Positions 35,687 to 43,850 are shown, counted from the first letter of the stretch. The stretch is 64,000 nt of DNA from Pseudomonas fluorescens (GCF_040448305.1 NZ_CP148752.1:3596001-3660000); one strand, 5' to 3'. Program-made: numbers and translations. The notes: generated from the letters alone by a model not told the origin.

Positions 35687-36885
35687 ACTTCTACCAGGTC
35701 GACTGGCAGGATGTGGTGCGCCAGTGCTACGACGCGCTCCGGCGACGCTTGGAGTGGCAGGCGTCACAGGCCCAAATGGCTGCCTCCACTGCGGAGGCAC
35801 CGCTACGGACCATCTACTATGGCGACAATGATCCGTTGCCCCAAGCGTTGCTGCTTGATCGCCGGCTGACGCCGCTGGAGCGCAACACCTGGCAGGTGTT
35901 GCGCTGGTTGATCACCGAACGCCGGGTGAAAACGCCTCGCTACCAGGACCTGCAGCCCTACCTGGCCACCAGCCCCTGCGGTTCCCAGGCATCACGCGAA
36001 ACCATCGCCCGAGCGCTCAACGTACTCCGCACGACCCGCTGGCTCAGCTTGGTCGACCGATCCCGCGATGCGCAAGGCTGCTTGCGGGGCTGCGTTTACG
36101 TGCTGCACGGTGACCCGTTGACTCCCGCCGAACAGCTTGAGCTCGACGGCGGCTACGCATCGCTGCTCCAGCAGAACCTCACCCACGCCACGAAAGGCGT
36201 GCGTGACGTGGCGCAGCATGTGATTGAGGAGCTTTACGCAGACCCACAAGTGGCGGCGGTCGATAAGGAGAAACTCGCCTCACCTGCTATGCCAGCTCAG
36301 CAGCAATCGCTACCGCTAACCAGCGAAGGTGCGGAAAATTCCGAACCTGGAAAAAGCCACCAGGTTCAAACTGCAGGCGCATCGCCAGCGGATTCCGAAC
36401 CCTGCAGCAACGCGCCGATTTCGACTGTGATTCGGAATGCCGACGCCGACCGTACAGTACAAAAAGAGAAAAGCAAAACAAGTACGGTACTGGCGCAGGT
36501 GGAGTTTGGCCAAGCCCGATGGCCAGAAGACCTACCACTAAGCCCAACCGAGCGTCGCCTGGCCATCCAGGCGATGCGCCAGCTCGAACCTGAACAGCAA
36601 CAAGCAGTGATCAACGAAGCGGCGGTGCGGTGCGCCCGCGGCGAGATCCGCAAACCGGTTGCCTACCTGATGGGCTTGATCAAGCGCGCATGCCAAGGCG
36701 AATTTACTTTGTGGGCGGCTCGTGCCGAAACGACTATGCCAGTGAACAAGCCCCACCGCGCCCCGAAAGCGGAACCACCCTGCGAGCGGCCACGGCGCAG
36801 CGGCGAACGCACGGCCTCTCCACTCGCCTTGGCGTGCCTGGAGGAACTGAAGCAACGCTGTCGCGGCATAGGCGCAACGTCTTAA
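35680..36885 (+). CDS. STY4528-family ICE replication protein
   Basis: A 401-residue protein of the pathogenicity-island/ICE replication family named after Salmonella STY4528. The N-terminal part (YGDNDPLPQALLLDRRLTPL, then NTWQVLRWLITERRVKTPRYQDL) looks like a winged-helix plasmid-replication-type domain, with a second HTH-like part after it. The central linker is low complexity. It overlaps DUF2857 by 7 bp and precedes the PFL_4669-like gene. Confidence 0.8.
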   Translation: MLNFYQVDWQDVVRQCYDALRRRLEWQASQAQMAASTAEAPLRTIYYGDNDPLPQALLLDRRLTPLERNTWQVLRWLITERRVKTPRYQDLQPYLATSPCGSQASRETIARALNVLRTTRWLSLVDRSRDAQGCLRGCVYVLHGDPLTPAEQLELDGGYASLLQQNLTHATKGVRDVAQHVIEELYADPQVAAVDKEKLASPAMPAQQQSLPLTSEGAENSEPGKSHQVQTAGASPADSEPCSNAPISTVIRNADADRTVQKEKSKTSTVLAQVEFGQARWPEDLPLSPTERRLAIQAMRQLEPEQQQAVINEAAVRCARGEIRKPVAYLMGLIKRACQGEFTLWAARAETTMPVNKPHRAPKAEPPCERPRRSGERTASPLALACLEELKQRCRGIGATS

Positions 36886-37035
36886 TACTGGACGCCAGCG
36901 GAATCAATGCCGGTGCCATCAAATCTAGGGAAATCCACTGCCAGTAAATGCGAGCACATCAGCTTCGCGTTGATCCGCGCCGCGCCTCACTGAACAGCCC
37001 ATTGTCTGCGTCATTCCGACGGCGAGGTACTGGCG

Positions 37036-37791
37036 ATGGTCGATCACTATCAGCTCAACCTGGGCTCTCTGCGCAGCAGCATCACCCTCACTCTGCACAC
37101 CCATCATGCCGCGCGGTTGTGGCAAGGCCGCATGGCCCGCGAAGGTGTGCACCCCATCATGGGCATGGCCGGCTACATCAGCGTCACCAACCTGCTCAAG
37201 CACGCGAGCAGCCAGGACGACCCATTTGCCGACTGGTTCATGCTCCAGCTGGAAGACAAGCTGCTGCAGGCCAAGGTCGAAATGCTCACATTGACCAGCC
37301 AGATCAGCCAGGTGGAACGCGACCTGCCCACCCAAGTCGATGTCGGCGACAACCTCAACATCCATCCCGTCACCCTGCCGCTGTTCATCGGCAGCCAGCT
37401 CGGCTTTCTCGCGGTCTACCTGCTGACCGACTACGACACCTTGGTGCGCCGCGTGCTGCTCGCCCATCACACCGCCTTGATCGGCCGCAGCGACATGGAA
37501 GTCTGGATCGATCGTGGCGCCCATCTGCTGCGCAGCCTGTTCGGTTTGGCGCAGCGTTACCGCCTGGCCGGGGTCAGCCGGGATGACATGGCCGCCAACA
37601 ACGCCCGCGCCCGCGAGGCCATCGACAAGTTCGGCACGCCACCGCGAAACATTCTCGAGGGCAGCCGCCGCTCCCAATTTGCCCCACCCATCGCACGCAG
37701 TTCCACGGCCTCGATTCGCGATGAGCCAGATCAGGCAGAGACAGAGGCTCATCCTGCGCAGGGCATTCCATCCGAAGGGGGTGAAGCATGA
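37036..37791 (+). CDS. PFL_4669-family ICE protein (TIGR03761-like)
   Basis: A 251-residue ICE protein of the TIGR03761 family, recognised by the SLRSSITLTLHTHHAARLWQ start and the GMAGYISVTNLLKHASSQDDP block. Its role is not established; it is always found in the processing/replication module with DUF3158 and SSB. GAGG precedes the ATG. It overlaps the next gene by 4 bp. Confidence 0.88.
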   Translation: MVDHYQLNLGSLRSSITLTLHTHHAARLWQGRMAREGVHPIMGMAGYISVTNLLKHASSQDDPFADWFMLQLEDKLLQAKVEMLTLTSQISQVERDLPTQVDVGDNLNIHPVTLPLFIGSQLGFLAVYLLTDYDTLVRRVLLAHHTALIGRSDMEVWIDRGAHLLRSLFGLAQRYRLAGVSRDDMAANNARAREAIDKFGTPPRNILEGSRRSQFAPPIARSSTASIRDEPDQAETEAHPAQGIPSEGGEA

Positions 37792-38288
37792 CCTTGGCCG
37801 AAGCGATCGTCCGACGTTTGTCAGCGGATGCCTATCGCGAGTTCGAACAAGGTGCCTCCCTAAAAGGCCTTTTAAAGCCTTTTAAGGGTAAGGGGGAACT
37901 GCAGCAATTCGCCGAGACGATCCTGCGCCTGCGCACCCGGGTCGCCGGATTGATGGGGGTGATGCTGACCATCATGGCGCAGCCTCCCTTCTCGCTCCTG
38001 GACCTGCGATTGGTCGTCCAGCACAGCGCCTCCGGAACCGATTTCCTGCGCTGGCGCAGCCCGGACTTCCAGCGCATGGGGGTACAGGTGTGGCAGCAGG
38101 CGATGGCACTTCCGCATCTGGCGCCTTCGCTGCGGGAGGCGCTGTACCAGTTGGAGGTCAACCGCGTCACCCTGAACCTGCAGATGAGTAGCCTGCAGTC
38201 GCTGTATCGCCAGGCCGAAACCGGCGTCAGCAAGCTGCACGCCGCCGAGACCATCTTCGATCTATCCCGTTCCCCCACCGAGGAGTAG
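37788..38288 (+). CDS. DUF3158-family ICE protein
   Basis: A 166-residue protein of the DUF3158 family, a standard member of the ICE replication module (YREFEQGASLKGLLKPFKGK, then TILRLRTRVAGLMGVMLT). It is basic near the N-terminus and mostly helical. It overlaps the upstream PFL_4669-like gene by 4 bp and is followed after 5 bp by the SSB gene. Function unknown. Confidence 0.82.
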   Translation: MTLAEAIVRRLSADAYREFEQGASLKGLLKPFKGKGELQQFAETILRLRTRVAGLMGVMLTIMAQPPFSLLDLRLVVQHSASGTDFLRWRSPDFQRMGVQVWQQAMALPHLAPSLREALYQLEVNRVTLNLQMSSLQSLYRQAETGVSKLHAAETIFDLSRSPTEE

Positions 38289-38293
38289 CAAGC

Positions 38294-38722
38294 ATGAGCA
38301 CGTTCTTTGTTGGTGAAGGCAACATCGGCAGCGCCCCGGAGTTCCAGGAGTTCAACAACCCCCCGGATGAACCGCGACGCCTGTTGCGGCTGAACGTCTA
38401 TTTCGACAATCCGGTACCGCGCGAGGGCGGCTACGAGGATCGCGGCGGCTACTGGGCCCCCGTCGAGCTCTGGCACCGGGACGCCGAGCACTGGAGCACC
38501 CTGTACCAGAAAGGCATGCGTATCCTGGTCGAGGGCCGGACGGTCAAGGATGAATGGGAGGACAGCGAGGACAACGCGCGGGTCACGTTCAAGGTGGAGG
38601 CCCGACGCATCGGCATCCTACCCCACCGTCTGGCCTCGGTGTCCATGCGGGAAAAGGCCAATGAAAGCAGCGGCTCCGGACGCAAGGGGGCTAGCAAGAA
38701 GACTCCACGCAAGTCCGGCTAA
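38294..38722 (+). CDS. ssb: ICE single-stranded DNA-binding protein
   Basis: A 142-residue OB-fold SSB-like protein. STFFVGEGNIGSAPEF is the N-terminal strand, LNVYFDNPVPR...DRGGYWAPVELW the core and GMRILVEGRTVKDEW the second half, with a basic Ser/Lys-rich tail in place of the acidic tip of chromosomal SSB. It probably coats the transferred ICE strand during conjugative replication. Confidence 0.88.
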   Translation: MSTFFVGEGNIGSAPEFQEFNNPPDEPRRLLRLNVYFDNPVPREGGYEDRGGYWAPVELWHRDAEHWSTLYQKGMRILVEGRTVKDEWEDSEDNARVTFKVEARRIGILPHRLASVSMREKANESSGSGRKGASKKTPRKSG

Positions 38723-38815
38723 GCGGGTGGTCCTCAGTGGAATCACAGCCTGCAACGCGATACCCCTGAGGGCTCGCTGCCCGTTCGGCGCGCAACGCTG
38801 GATACTGCAGGTGGT
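38723..38815. other. Gap without gene
   Basis: Ninety bases between convergent genes (ssb on plus, the small protein on minus); no clear terminator seen. Confidence 0.4.
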
Positions 38816-39043
38816 TCAATGCCGCCGGGCCTCTCCCCGCTGATCAGCATCCAGCAGCTGCGTCACCTCAGCCAGGTACTGGTCCAGAGCAAGAAATGCC
38901 CGCCAGTGCGCCTGGCTTTCCTGAACCCATGCGATCAACCTCGCGCGCGCCTTCAGATTGTCCGGTTCCAGGTGGGTTGCCATGAACAACTCATAGGCCT
39001 TGATCGCTAACGCATCAGCCTCACGCTCGTTAGATCCGTCCAA
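38816..39043 (-). CDS. Small DUF4880/FecR-N-like protein, TTG start
   Basis: A 75-residue protein starting at TTG (39043) with GGAG nine bases upstream. The helical sequence (NLKARARLIAWVQES followed by QAHWRAFLALDQYL) resembles the short N-terminal domain of FecR-type anti-sigma regulators, but the rest of FecR is absent. It is divergent from the XRE regulator gene at 39185, and the two share an intergenic region rich in palindromes. Confidence 0.5.
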   Translation of the reverse strand: MDGSNEREADALAIKAYELFMATHLEPDNLKARARLIAWVQESQAHWRAFLALDQYLAEVTQLLDADQRGEARRH

Positions 39044-39093
39044 GTCGTAAGCTCCGTTTTGACGGGCGGGTGATCACACTCAATTCAGGTGAT

Positions 39094-39156
39094 ACGCCTC
39101 ATAGGGTTGCTAGTCAACCTTATGAGGCGTTCATATATTCGGGTTGCTGGTCAACC
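39094..39156. promoter_or_regulatory. Nested palindromic operators between divergent genes
   Basis: ACGCCTCATA (39094-39103) pairs with TATGAGGCGT (39121-39130). Inside it lies GGTTGCTAGTCAACC (39105-39119), and a second copy GGTTGCTGGTCAACC follows at 39142-39156. Repeated GGTTG-N5-CAACC sites in a divergent promoter region next to an XRE regulator suggest its operators. Confidence 0.6.
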
Positions 39157-39184
39157 ATACGGGTCGAATTGGAGAGCGCCCCCG

Positions 39185-39529
39185 TTGCCAGTCAAAGAGC
39201 CTAGCCCACAACACATCGGTCGCCAGTTGGCGAAGTATCGCCGCGCACGTGGTTTGACCCAAGAGCAAGTCGGCGAGTGTCTAGAAATCGGCGCCGAAGC
39301 CGTATCGCGCTTTGAACGCGGCGTGGTCGAACTAACTGTCAACAAGCTGCTGCAATTGGCCGATATGTACGGCTGTCCCGCCGATGAGCTGCTGCTAGCC
39401 ATCAGTCCTCGCCCCCAGGACCAAGGCCAGAAAATTGCATCGCTGATCAAGGAGCTTGGCGAAGCAGATAAAAAATTTGCCCTGGAGTTTCTGCAAACGC
39501 TGGCCGCTCACCTCGCGCAAAGAAAGTAA
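39185..39529 (+). CDS. XRE-family transcriptional regulator, TTG start
   Basis: A 114-residue Cro/CI-type regulator with HTH GLTQEQVGECLEIGAEAVSRFERG and a helical C-terminus. In-frame ATGs further upstream (39089, 39122) fall inside the operator palindromes. The TTG at 39185 has GGAGAG about nine bases upstream and gives the normal family length, so it is chosen. It probably represses itself and the divergent small gene. Confidence 0.82.
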   Translation: MPVKEPSPQHIGRQLAKYRRARGLTQEQVGECLEIGAEAVSRFERGVVELTVNKLLQLADMYGCPADELLLAISPRPQDQGQKIASLIKELGEADKKFALEFLQTLAAHLAQRK

Positions 39530-39638
39530 CCATTCACCTCCATTAAACCGCCGATATGAACTCGGCGCATTCAGGTTTTCGCTGGTTCTCTCACGCCACA
39601 CCGCCACCCTATCGGTACCTCACCGAGAGGGCCGACGT

Positions 39639-41615
39639 ATGCGGCTGTTTATTTGCGAAAAACCATCTCAAGCCCGCGACATCGCCCGCGTGCTGCAGGC
39701 CACCCGGCGTGGCGACGGCTGTTTGCAAGGCCAGGGGGCCACCGTCACCTGGTGCGTGGGCCATCTGCTGGAAACAGCACCGCCTGAGGCTTATGGTAAT
39801 TACAAACGTTGGTCGCTGGAGGACCTGCCGATCATTCCTGCCCACTGGCAGTTGGTGATCAAACCCAAGGTCGCCAGCCAGCTGAAGGTCATCCAGCAAC
39901 TGCTGCGCTCCTGCTCCGAGGTGGTCATCGCAACGGACGCCGACCGTGAAGGCGAGATGATCGCCAGGGAAATCCTTGAGCGCTGTCAGTACCAGGGACC
40001 GATTCTGCGCCTGTGGCTCTCCGCCCTGGACGAAACCTCGATTCGCCGTGCACTGGGCACGCTACGCCCAGGTGAACAGACCTTGCCGCTGTACCACTGC
40101 GCCTTAGCACGCTCACGCGCGGACTGGCTGGTGGGTATCAACCTGAGCCGGCTCTTCACCCTGCTCGGGCGCCGCGCCGGCTTCGACGGCCTGCTGCCGG
40201 TGGGGCGTGTGCAAACGCCGACGCTGCGCTTGGTGGTCGAGCGAGATCGGGCGATAGCGGGCTTTGAGCCTCAGCCGTTCTGGACCGTCGATGCGCAGCT
40301 GGAGGCCGACGGGACGGTCTTTCAGGCGCGCTGGCAGCCACCGACCGCAGCCTGTGACGAAGCCGGTCACTGCATTGACGAGGCGGTCGCACAGAGCGCG
40401 GCGCTGCGCTTGAGCCAACTGGGGACTGCCCAGATCCGCCGCATCGAGGTCGAGCACGTGCGCGAAGGCCCTCCGCTGTCGTTCGATCTGGGCACGCTGC
40501 AGGAGATCTGCTCGGCTAAGCTTGGCCTCGGTGCCCAGGAAACCTTGGCGGTGGCCCAAGCCCTGTATGAAACCCACAAGGCAACGACCTACCCACGCAC
40601 CGACTGCGGCTACCTGCCGGAAAGCATGCTGGATGAGGTGCCGCGCGTACTCTACGCCCTGGCGGCGGCCGCCCCGTCACTCGGACAATGGCTGAAGGAG
40701 GCTGACCCCAGCCGACGCTCCCGGGCCTGGAACAGCAGCAAGATCACCGCCCACCACGGCATCATCCCCACTGCTGTGACGCTAGACCTGACCCAGCTCT
40801 CTGAGCGCGAGCGAGCGGTTTACACGCTGATTCGCGCCCGTTACCTCGCACAATTTCTGCCCGACCATGAGTACCTGAAAACCCAGGTGGTGTTGCACAG
40901 TTACGAAGATCAGTTGCTGGCGCGTGGCAAGCAAATCCTGGCACGCGGCTGGAAGGCGGTGATCGACGAGGCTGACGGCAACGAACCTGTAGAGCAAACC
41001 CAACGCTTGCCCACACTGCGCGAATCGGCAGCAGTGGCATTGACCGACACCACGATCAACGCGCAGCGCACACAGCCCCCAAAGCCCTACACGGAAGGCA
41101 CACTGGTCAAGGCCATGAAAACCATCGCCAACCAGGTGGAGGACTCACGACTCAAACAGAAACTCAAGGACAGCTGCGGCCTCGGGACCGAGGCCACCCG
41201 AGCGGCGATCATCCAGGGCCTGATCGATCACGGGTACCTGACCAAGAAAAAACGCAGCCTGGTCGCCTCGGCGGCGGCACACACCTTGATCGAGGCCGTG
41301 CCAGCGGAGGTCGCCGATCCGGCGCTGACCGCACTCTGGGAGCAGGCGCTTGATCGTATTGAGACGGGACAGCTGAGCGTCGAAACCTTTCTCGCCAGGC
41401 AGGCGGAATGGCTGACCCGGCTGGTGCGTGGCCACGCCTCGCTCACCTTGCAGCCACCGGCTACCAAAGGCCCGCGCTGCCCCGTGTGCCGCAGCGCCAT
41501 GCGCCAGCGCAAAGGCCGCACCGGCAGCTTCTGGTCGTGCACCCGCTATCCGGAGTGCAAGGGCACCAAACCGGTCGCCAAACCCAAGCGCACCAAGCAG
41601 CCAGGCGCCTTCTGA
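39639..41615 (+). CDS. topB: ICE DNA topoisomerase III (type IA)
   Basis: A 658-residue type IA topoisomerase. TOPRIM reads RLFICEKPSQARDIARVL and ATDADREGEMIAREIL; the active-site Tyr is in ATTYPRTDCGYL. A C-terminal four-Cys zinc finger (CPVCRSAM...CTRYPEC) follows. The start at 39639 has GAGAGGG upstream; earlier in-frame ATGs run into the XRE gene. ICE topoisomerases of this type process replication or transfer intermediates of the excised circle. Confidence 0.92.
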   Translation: MRLFICEKPSQARDIARVLQATRRGDGCLQGQGATVTWCVGHLLETAPPEAYGNYKRWSLEDLPIIPAHWQLVIKPKVASQLKVIQQLLRSCSEVVIATDADREGEMIAREILERCQYQGPILRLWLSALDETSIRRALGTLRPGEQTLPLYHCALARSRADWLVGINLSRLFTLLGRRAGFDGLLPVGRVQTPTLRLVVERDRAIAGFEPQPFWTVDAQLEADGTVFQARWQPPTAACDEAGHCIDEAVAQSAALRLSQLGTAQIRRIEVEHVREGPPLSFDLGTLQEICSAKLGLGAQETLAVAQALYETHKATTYPRTDCGYLPESMLDEVPRVLYALAAAAPSLGQWLKEADPSRRSRAWNSSKITAHHGIIPTAVTLDLTQLSERERAVYTLIRARYLAQFLPDHEYLKTQVVLHSYEDQLLARGKQILARGWKAVIDEADGNEPVEQTQRLPTLRESAAVALTDTTINAQRTQPPKPYTEGTLVKAMKTIANQVEDSRLKQKLKDSCGLGTEATRAAIIQGLIDHGYLTKKKRSLVASAAAHTLIEAVPAEVADPALTALWEQALDRIETGQLSVETFLARQAEWLTRLVRGHASLTLQPPATKGPRCPVCRSAMRQRKGRTGSFWSCTRYPECKGTKPVAKPKRTKQPGAF

Positions 41616-41630
41616 GCGGGCATGTGTGAC

Positions 41631-41736
41631 TTGACGGCGTACGGCAGCACTGGTGTAGTAATCAGGTCCGTCGCCGCTTGGCGTACCCAGACCGATTCGC
41701 TCCGGGCAGCTCGGTCAGACTCGAAGAGTTCGGAGC
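41631..41736 (+). ncRNA. Double-pseudoknot RNA, copy C
   Basis: Same architecture as copies A and B, with mostly different stem sequences. P1 is GACGG (41633-41637)/CCGTC (41668-41672). P2 is GTACG (41639-41643)/CGTAC (41682-41686), crossing P1. P3 is GCC (41673-41675)/GGC (41680-41682). P4 is GACCGA (41690-41695)/TCGGTC (41711-41716). P5 is ACTC (41719-41722)/GAGT (41726-41729). P6 is CTCCG (41700-41704)/CGGAG (41731-41735), crossing P4. The conserved loop GGCAGC sits directly before the P4 3' strand as in A and B. Its P1 loop is longer. No gene follows closely. Confidence 0.6.
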
Positions 41737-42018
41737 CGCATTTCACTTTTTCTTCGGATTTCTCCCCAGCGTTTCAGGTCCCCAAGGTGGATGACCCGTG
41801 CGGCTTGTGTCAGGTCTCAGGGGTCATCCGCTTCGGCGACGATGCTCAGCACCGGTGCCCGCCGGCGAAACACTGGGCACCTTTTGTGCGCGGATGCGCG
41901 CCAGTTGATTTCGGCCCAGGCCACGACAAGGGTCGGTTGATCCAGGTGGATCGACAGCGGAGGTTTTGCGATGGACTCCGGTGTCACGTTACCGGGTCAA
42001 GGGTGGTCTAGCTCTTCC

Positions 42019-42046
42019 TAGCCTGATGACCGTCGGGCTATTTTTT
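42019..42046 (+). terminator. Rho-independent terminator
   Basis: TAGCC...GGGCTA hairpin followed by six T residues (42041-42046). It ends transcription coming from topoisomerase III or copy C before the DUF3577 leader begins. Confidence 0.75.
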
Positions 42047-42172
42047 CGTCACCCAGAATCCACTGAGTGCCACCCACTTCCGCCCGCCCGAGCCTCCCCT
42101 AATCCACTGTTGACGAGCCATTGGCGTAGTCTTATAGATGAACTGCACATCGTTGTCGCTGACAGCGTTCAG

Positions 42173-42270
42173 GTAGCCGGAACCTTCAAGGCTACGCCCG
42201 CTTCGGGTGGTTCTCCCTCAGTGCGATCAACGCTCGGCAGCTCGCACGGTCACCTGTCGGTGATGAGCGT
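42173..42270 (+). ncRNA. Double-pseudoknot RNA, copy A, upstream of DUF3577
   Basis: P1 is GTAGCC (42173-42178)/GGCTAC (42190-42195). P2 is GGAACC (42179-42184)/GGTTCT (42209-42214), crossing P1. P3 is CCCG (42197-42200)/CGGG (42204-42207). P4 is GTGCGA (42221-42226)/TCGCAC (42242-42247). P5 is TCACC (42250-42254)/GGTGA (42259-42263). P6 is ACGCT (42230-42234)/AGCGT (42266-42270), crossing P4. Stems P2, P3 and P6 differ from copy B by compensatory changes. It sits 100 nt before the DUF3577 ATG. I recall a published candidate RNA motif named after DUF3577; this may be it. Confidence 0.8.
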
Positions 42271-42307
42271 CCTTCTACCGACCACGCTTTCTTTGCACCT
42301 CCCCCTT

Positions 42308-42367
42308 GCGGAACTCACCAGCCGCCAGGGCCGGTGGATATCCGCGTTTCTGCTGAACAGGAGTTCC
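42308..42367 (+). promoter_or_regulatory. Ribosome-site-hiding switch before DUF3577
   Basis: GGAACTC (42310-42316) can pair with GAGTTCC (42361-42367), covering the AGGAG ribosome site, three bases before the ATG. Alternatively GCGGA (42308-42312) can pair with TCCGC (42341-42345), which uses the same 5' strand and frees the site. Two exclusive folds after a structured RNA resemble a translation-control expression platform. Confidence 0.5.
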
Positions 42368-42370
42368 ACC

Positions 42371-42898
42371 ATGACGACTGCAAGCAATAATGCTCCCACC
42401 ACTTACTTCAACCTGCACACCCAAGGCATTGGTTACTTGAACCGCGTTCGCGAAGTCCCTGTACGTCGCGGGCAACCGTTCATGGCCTGTGACATTGCCG
42501 CCTTGCACGGGGCCTCGGACGACGTCGAGTACACCCGCTTCGACTGCAAGGTCGCCAGCGGTGAAGCCGAACGGCTGATCCGTGAACACCTGGAAGACGT
42601 CCGTGCTGAACGTAAGGTCCTGATCGCGTTTCGCATTGGCGACCTTTGGATTGACCCCTTTCTTTACGAAAAAGGCGAGCGTAAAGGCCAACCCGGTGCC
42701 AGCCTCAAAGGCCGGCTGATCTTCATTGAGTGGATCAAGGTCGATGGCCAGTTCAGCTACCGAGCACCGGCTCGCACCGACTCCCCCGCCGCTATCGACG
42801 CTGCAGCGGAATCGGACCAAGCCGACACCGTCGCCGAACAGCACCAACCCGCCTCTGCCCCCACGCGCAATTCCACCGCAGCACGTCAGTCTGCCTGA
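42371..42898 (+). CDS. DUF3577 / STY4534-family ICE replication protein
   Basis: A 175-residue DUF3577 protein. The core (TTYFNLHTQGIGYLNRVREV, CDIAALHGASDDVEYTRFDC, VLIAFRIGDLWIDPFLYEKG) looks like a DNA-binding OB-fold variant and is annotated in other ICEs as a replication-associated protein. A low-complexity Ala/Thr/Pro-rich tail follows. Its leader carries pseudoknot RNA copy A and a hairpin over the ribosome site. Confidence 0.85.
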   Translation: MTTASNNAPTTYFNLHTQGIGYLNRVREVPVRRGQPFMACDIAALHGASDDVEYTRFDCKVASGEAERLIREHLEDVRAERKVLIAFRIGDLWIDPFLYEKGERKGQPGASLKGRLIFIEWIKVDGQFSYRAPARTDSPAAIDAAAESDQADTVAEQHQPASAPTRNSTAARQSA

Positions 42899-42916
42899 GG
42901 CACATTGACCGCCACC

Positions 42917-42942
42917 AACAGGCGCTCCCACGAGCGCCTGTT
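42917..42942 (+). terminator. Perfect 10-bp hairpin between small genes
   Basis: AACAGGCGCT (42917-42926) pairs with AGCGCCTGTT (42933-42942) around a 6-nt loop. No T-run follows, so it may be a processing or stability hairpin rather than a strong terminator. Confidence 0.5.
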
Positions 42943-42965
42943 ATCCACTCACGTCGGAGGCCGTC

Positions 42966-43223
42966 ATGGAAAGTTTCTGGCTCTGCGAGGAATGCCTGCA
43001 AGCGGTCGCGTATGACGATTTCAGCGCGCTTTCGCTGTACTACAGCGAGGCTGAAATCGAGCAGCGCATCGCACACCTGCGCACCGAACTGCAGGCCCTG
43101 ATGCCACTGAGCGCCGATTTCGATCCGCAGACCGGCGCCGGCATCGAGTCCTTTTCCACCCGAGCGTGCGAGGGATGCCAAAGCCCGCTACACGGTGCGC
43201 GTCATCGCTTCACGCGTCTGTGA
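42966..43223 (+). CDS. Small Cys-rich ICE protein of unknown function
   Basis: An 85-residue protein with a putative zinc ribbon: CEEC near the start and CEGC near the C-terminus, a helical middle (EAEIEQRIAHLRTELQAL) and the family-like opening MESFWLCEECLQ. GGAGG precedes the ATG by a few bases. I do not recognise a named family. It is placed between DUF3577 and RadC as in related ICEs. Confidence 0.65.
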   Translation: MESFWLCEECLQAVAYDDFSALSLYYSEAEIEQRIAHLRTELQALMPLSADFDPQTGAGIESFSTRACEGCQSPLHGARHRFTRL

Positions 43224-43240
43224 ATCATACATTTCACCAG

Positions 43241-43259
43241 CCTGGGGCACTCCCCCAGG
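43241..43259 (+). promoter_or_regulatory. Hairpin in the RadC leader
   Basis: CCTGGGG (43241-43247) pairs with CCCCAGG (43253-43259) around a five-base loop, 30 bases before the RadC ATG. No T-run. Confidence 0.35.
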
Positions 43260-43289
43260 GGGCGCTCCATCTCCCACGAGGAATTGCCC

Positions 43290-43784
43290 ATGAACACTGC
43301 CCTGAACCTGGTCGACGCGCTCGACCCGGCATTGGCCCAACGCGCCCATGAGGATGCACTGATCACCGAAGCTCTGCAGTTGCTGGATCAACGTTACTTC
43401 CAGCGCGGCGAACTGCTGTTGACCCCCTCCGACGCTGCAGCCTACCTGAAACTGCAGCTCGCCCCTTACCAACACGAGGTGTTCGCGCTGCTTTGCCTGG
43501 ACTCACGCCATCGCGTGCTGAGCTTTGACGAACTGTTCACCGGCAGCATCGACGGCGCCTCCGTCTATCCACGCGAGGTCGTGATCAAGGCGCTGGAGCA
43601 CAACGCCGCCGCCGTGATCTTCAGTCATAACCACCCTTCCGGTTGCCCGGAACCGAGCTCCGCCGACCGGGTACTCACCGCTCACCTGACCGAGGCACTG
43701 GCCCTGGTTGAGGTGCGCGTCCTGGACCACATCATCGTCGGCGCAGGCACCCCGCTTTCGCTCGCCGAAAATGGCTGGATCTGA
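43290..43784 (+). CDS. radC: RadC-family JAB/MPN protein
   Basis: A 164-residue JAB-domain protein starting at the ATG 43290 (GAGGA upstream). The metal site is complete: Glu in DELFTGSIDGASVYPREV, SHNHPSG, and the Asp of PEPSSAD. RadC-like proteins are common on ICEs and phages; a nuclease or peptidase activity is not established. It is shorter than chromosomal RadC because the HhH N-terminus is absent. Confidence 0.9.
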   Translation: MNTALNLVDALDPALAQRAHEDALITEALQLLDQRYFQRGELLLTPSDAAAYLKLQLAPYQHEVFALLCLDSRHRVLSFDELFTGSIDGASVYPREVVIKALEHNAAAVIFSHNHPSGCPEPSSADRVLTAHLTEALALVEVRVLDHIIVGAGTPLSLAENGWI

Positions 43785-43850
43785 CAGCCCATCCCTGCCC
43801 AGGAGGTCACCGCCAGTTCGGGGTGGCCTCTGCGCCTCTGGAGAACCATC

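Larger units (their letters stand above)
41616..42172 (+). ncRNA. Untranslated region with a third pseudoknot RNA and a terminator
   Basis: These 556 bp carry no credible gene. They contain the pseudoknot RNA at 41631-41736, a 9-bp perfect stem GGATGACCC (41789-41797) with GGGTCATCC (41821-41829), a hairpin GGTGCCC/GGGCACC (41854-41881) followed by TTTTG, and a terminator at 42019-42046. A terminated non-coding transcript of about 400 nt would fit. Confidence 0.5.

Noticed and set aside
36925..37752. 275-codon minus-strand frame opposite the PFL_4669-like gene
   Set aside because: Shadow frame; the plus strand carries a recognised ICE family with a ribosome site.
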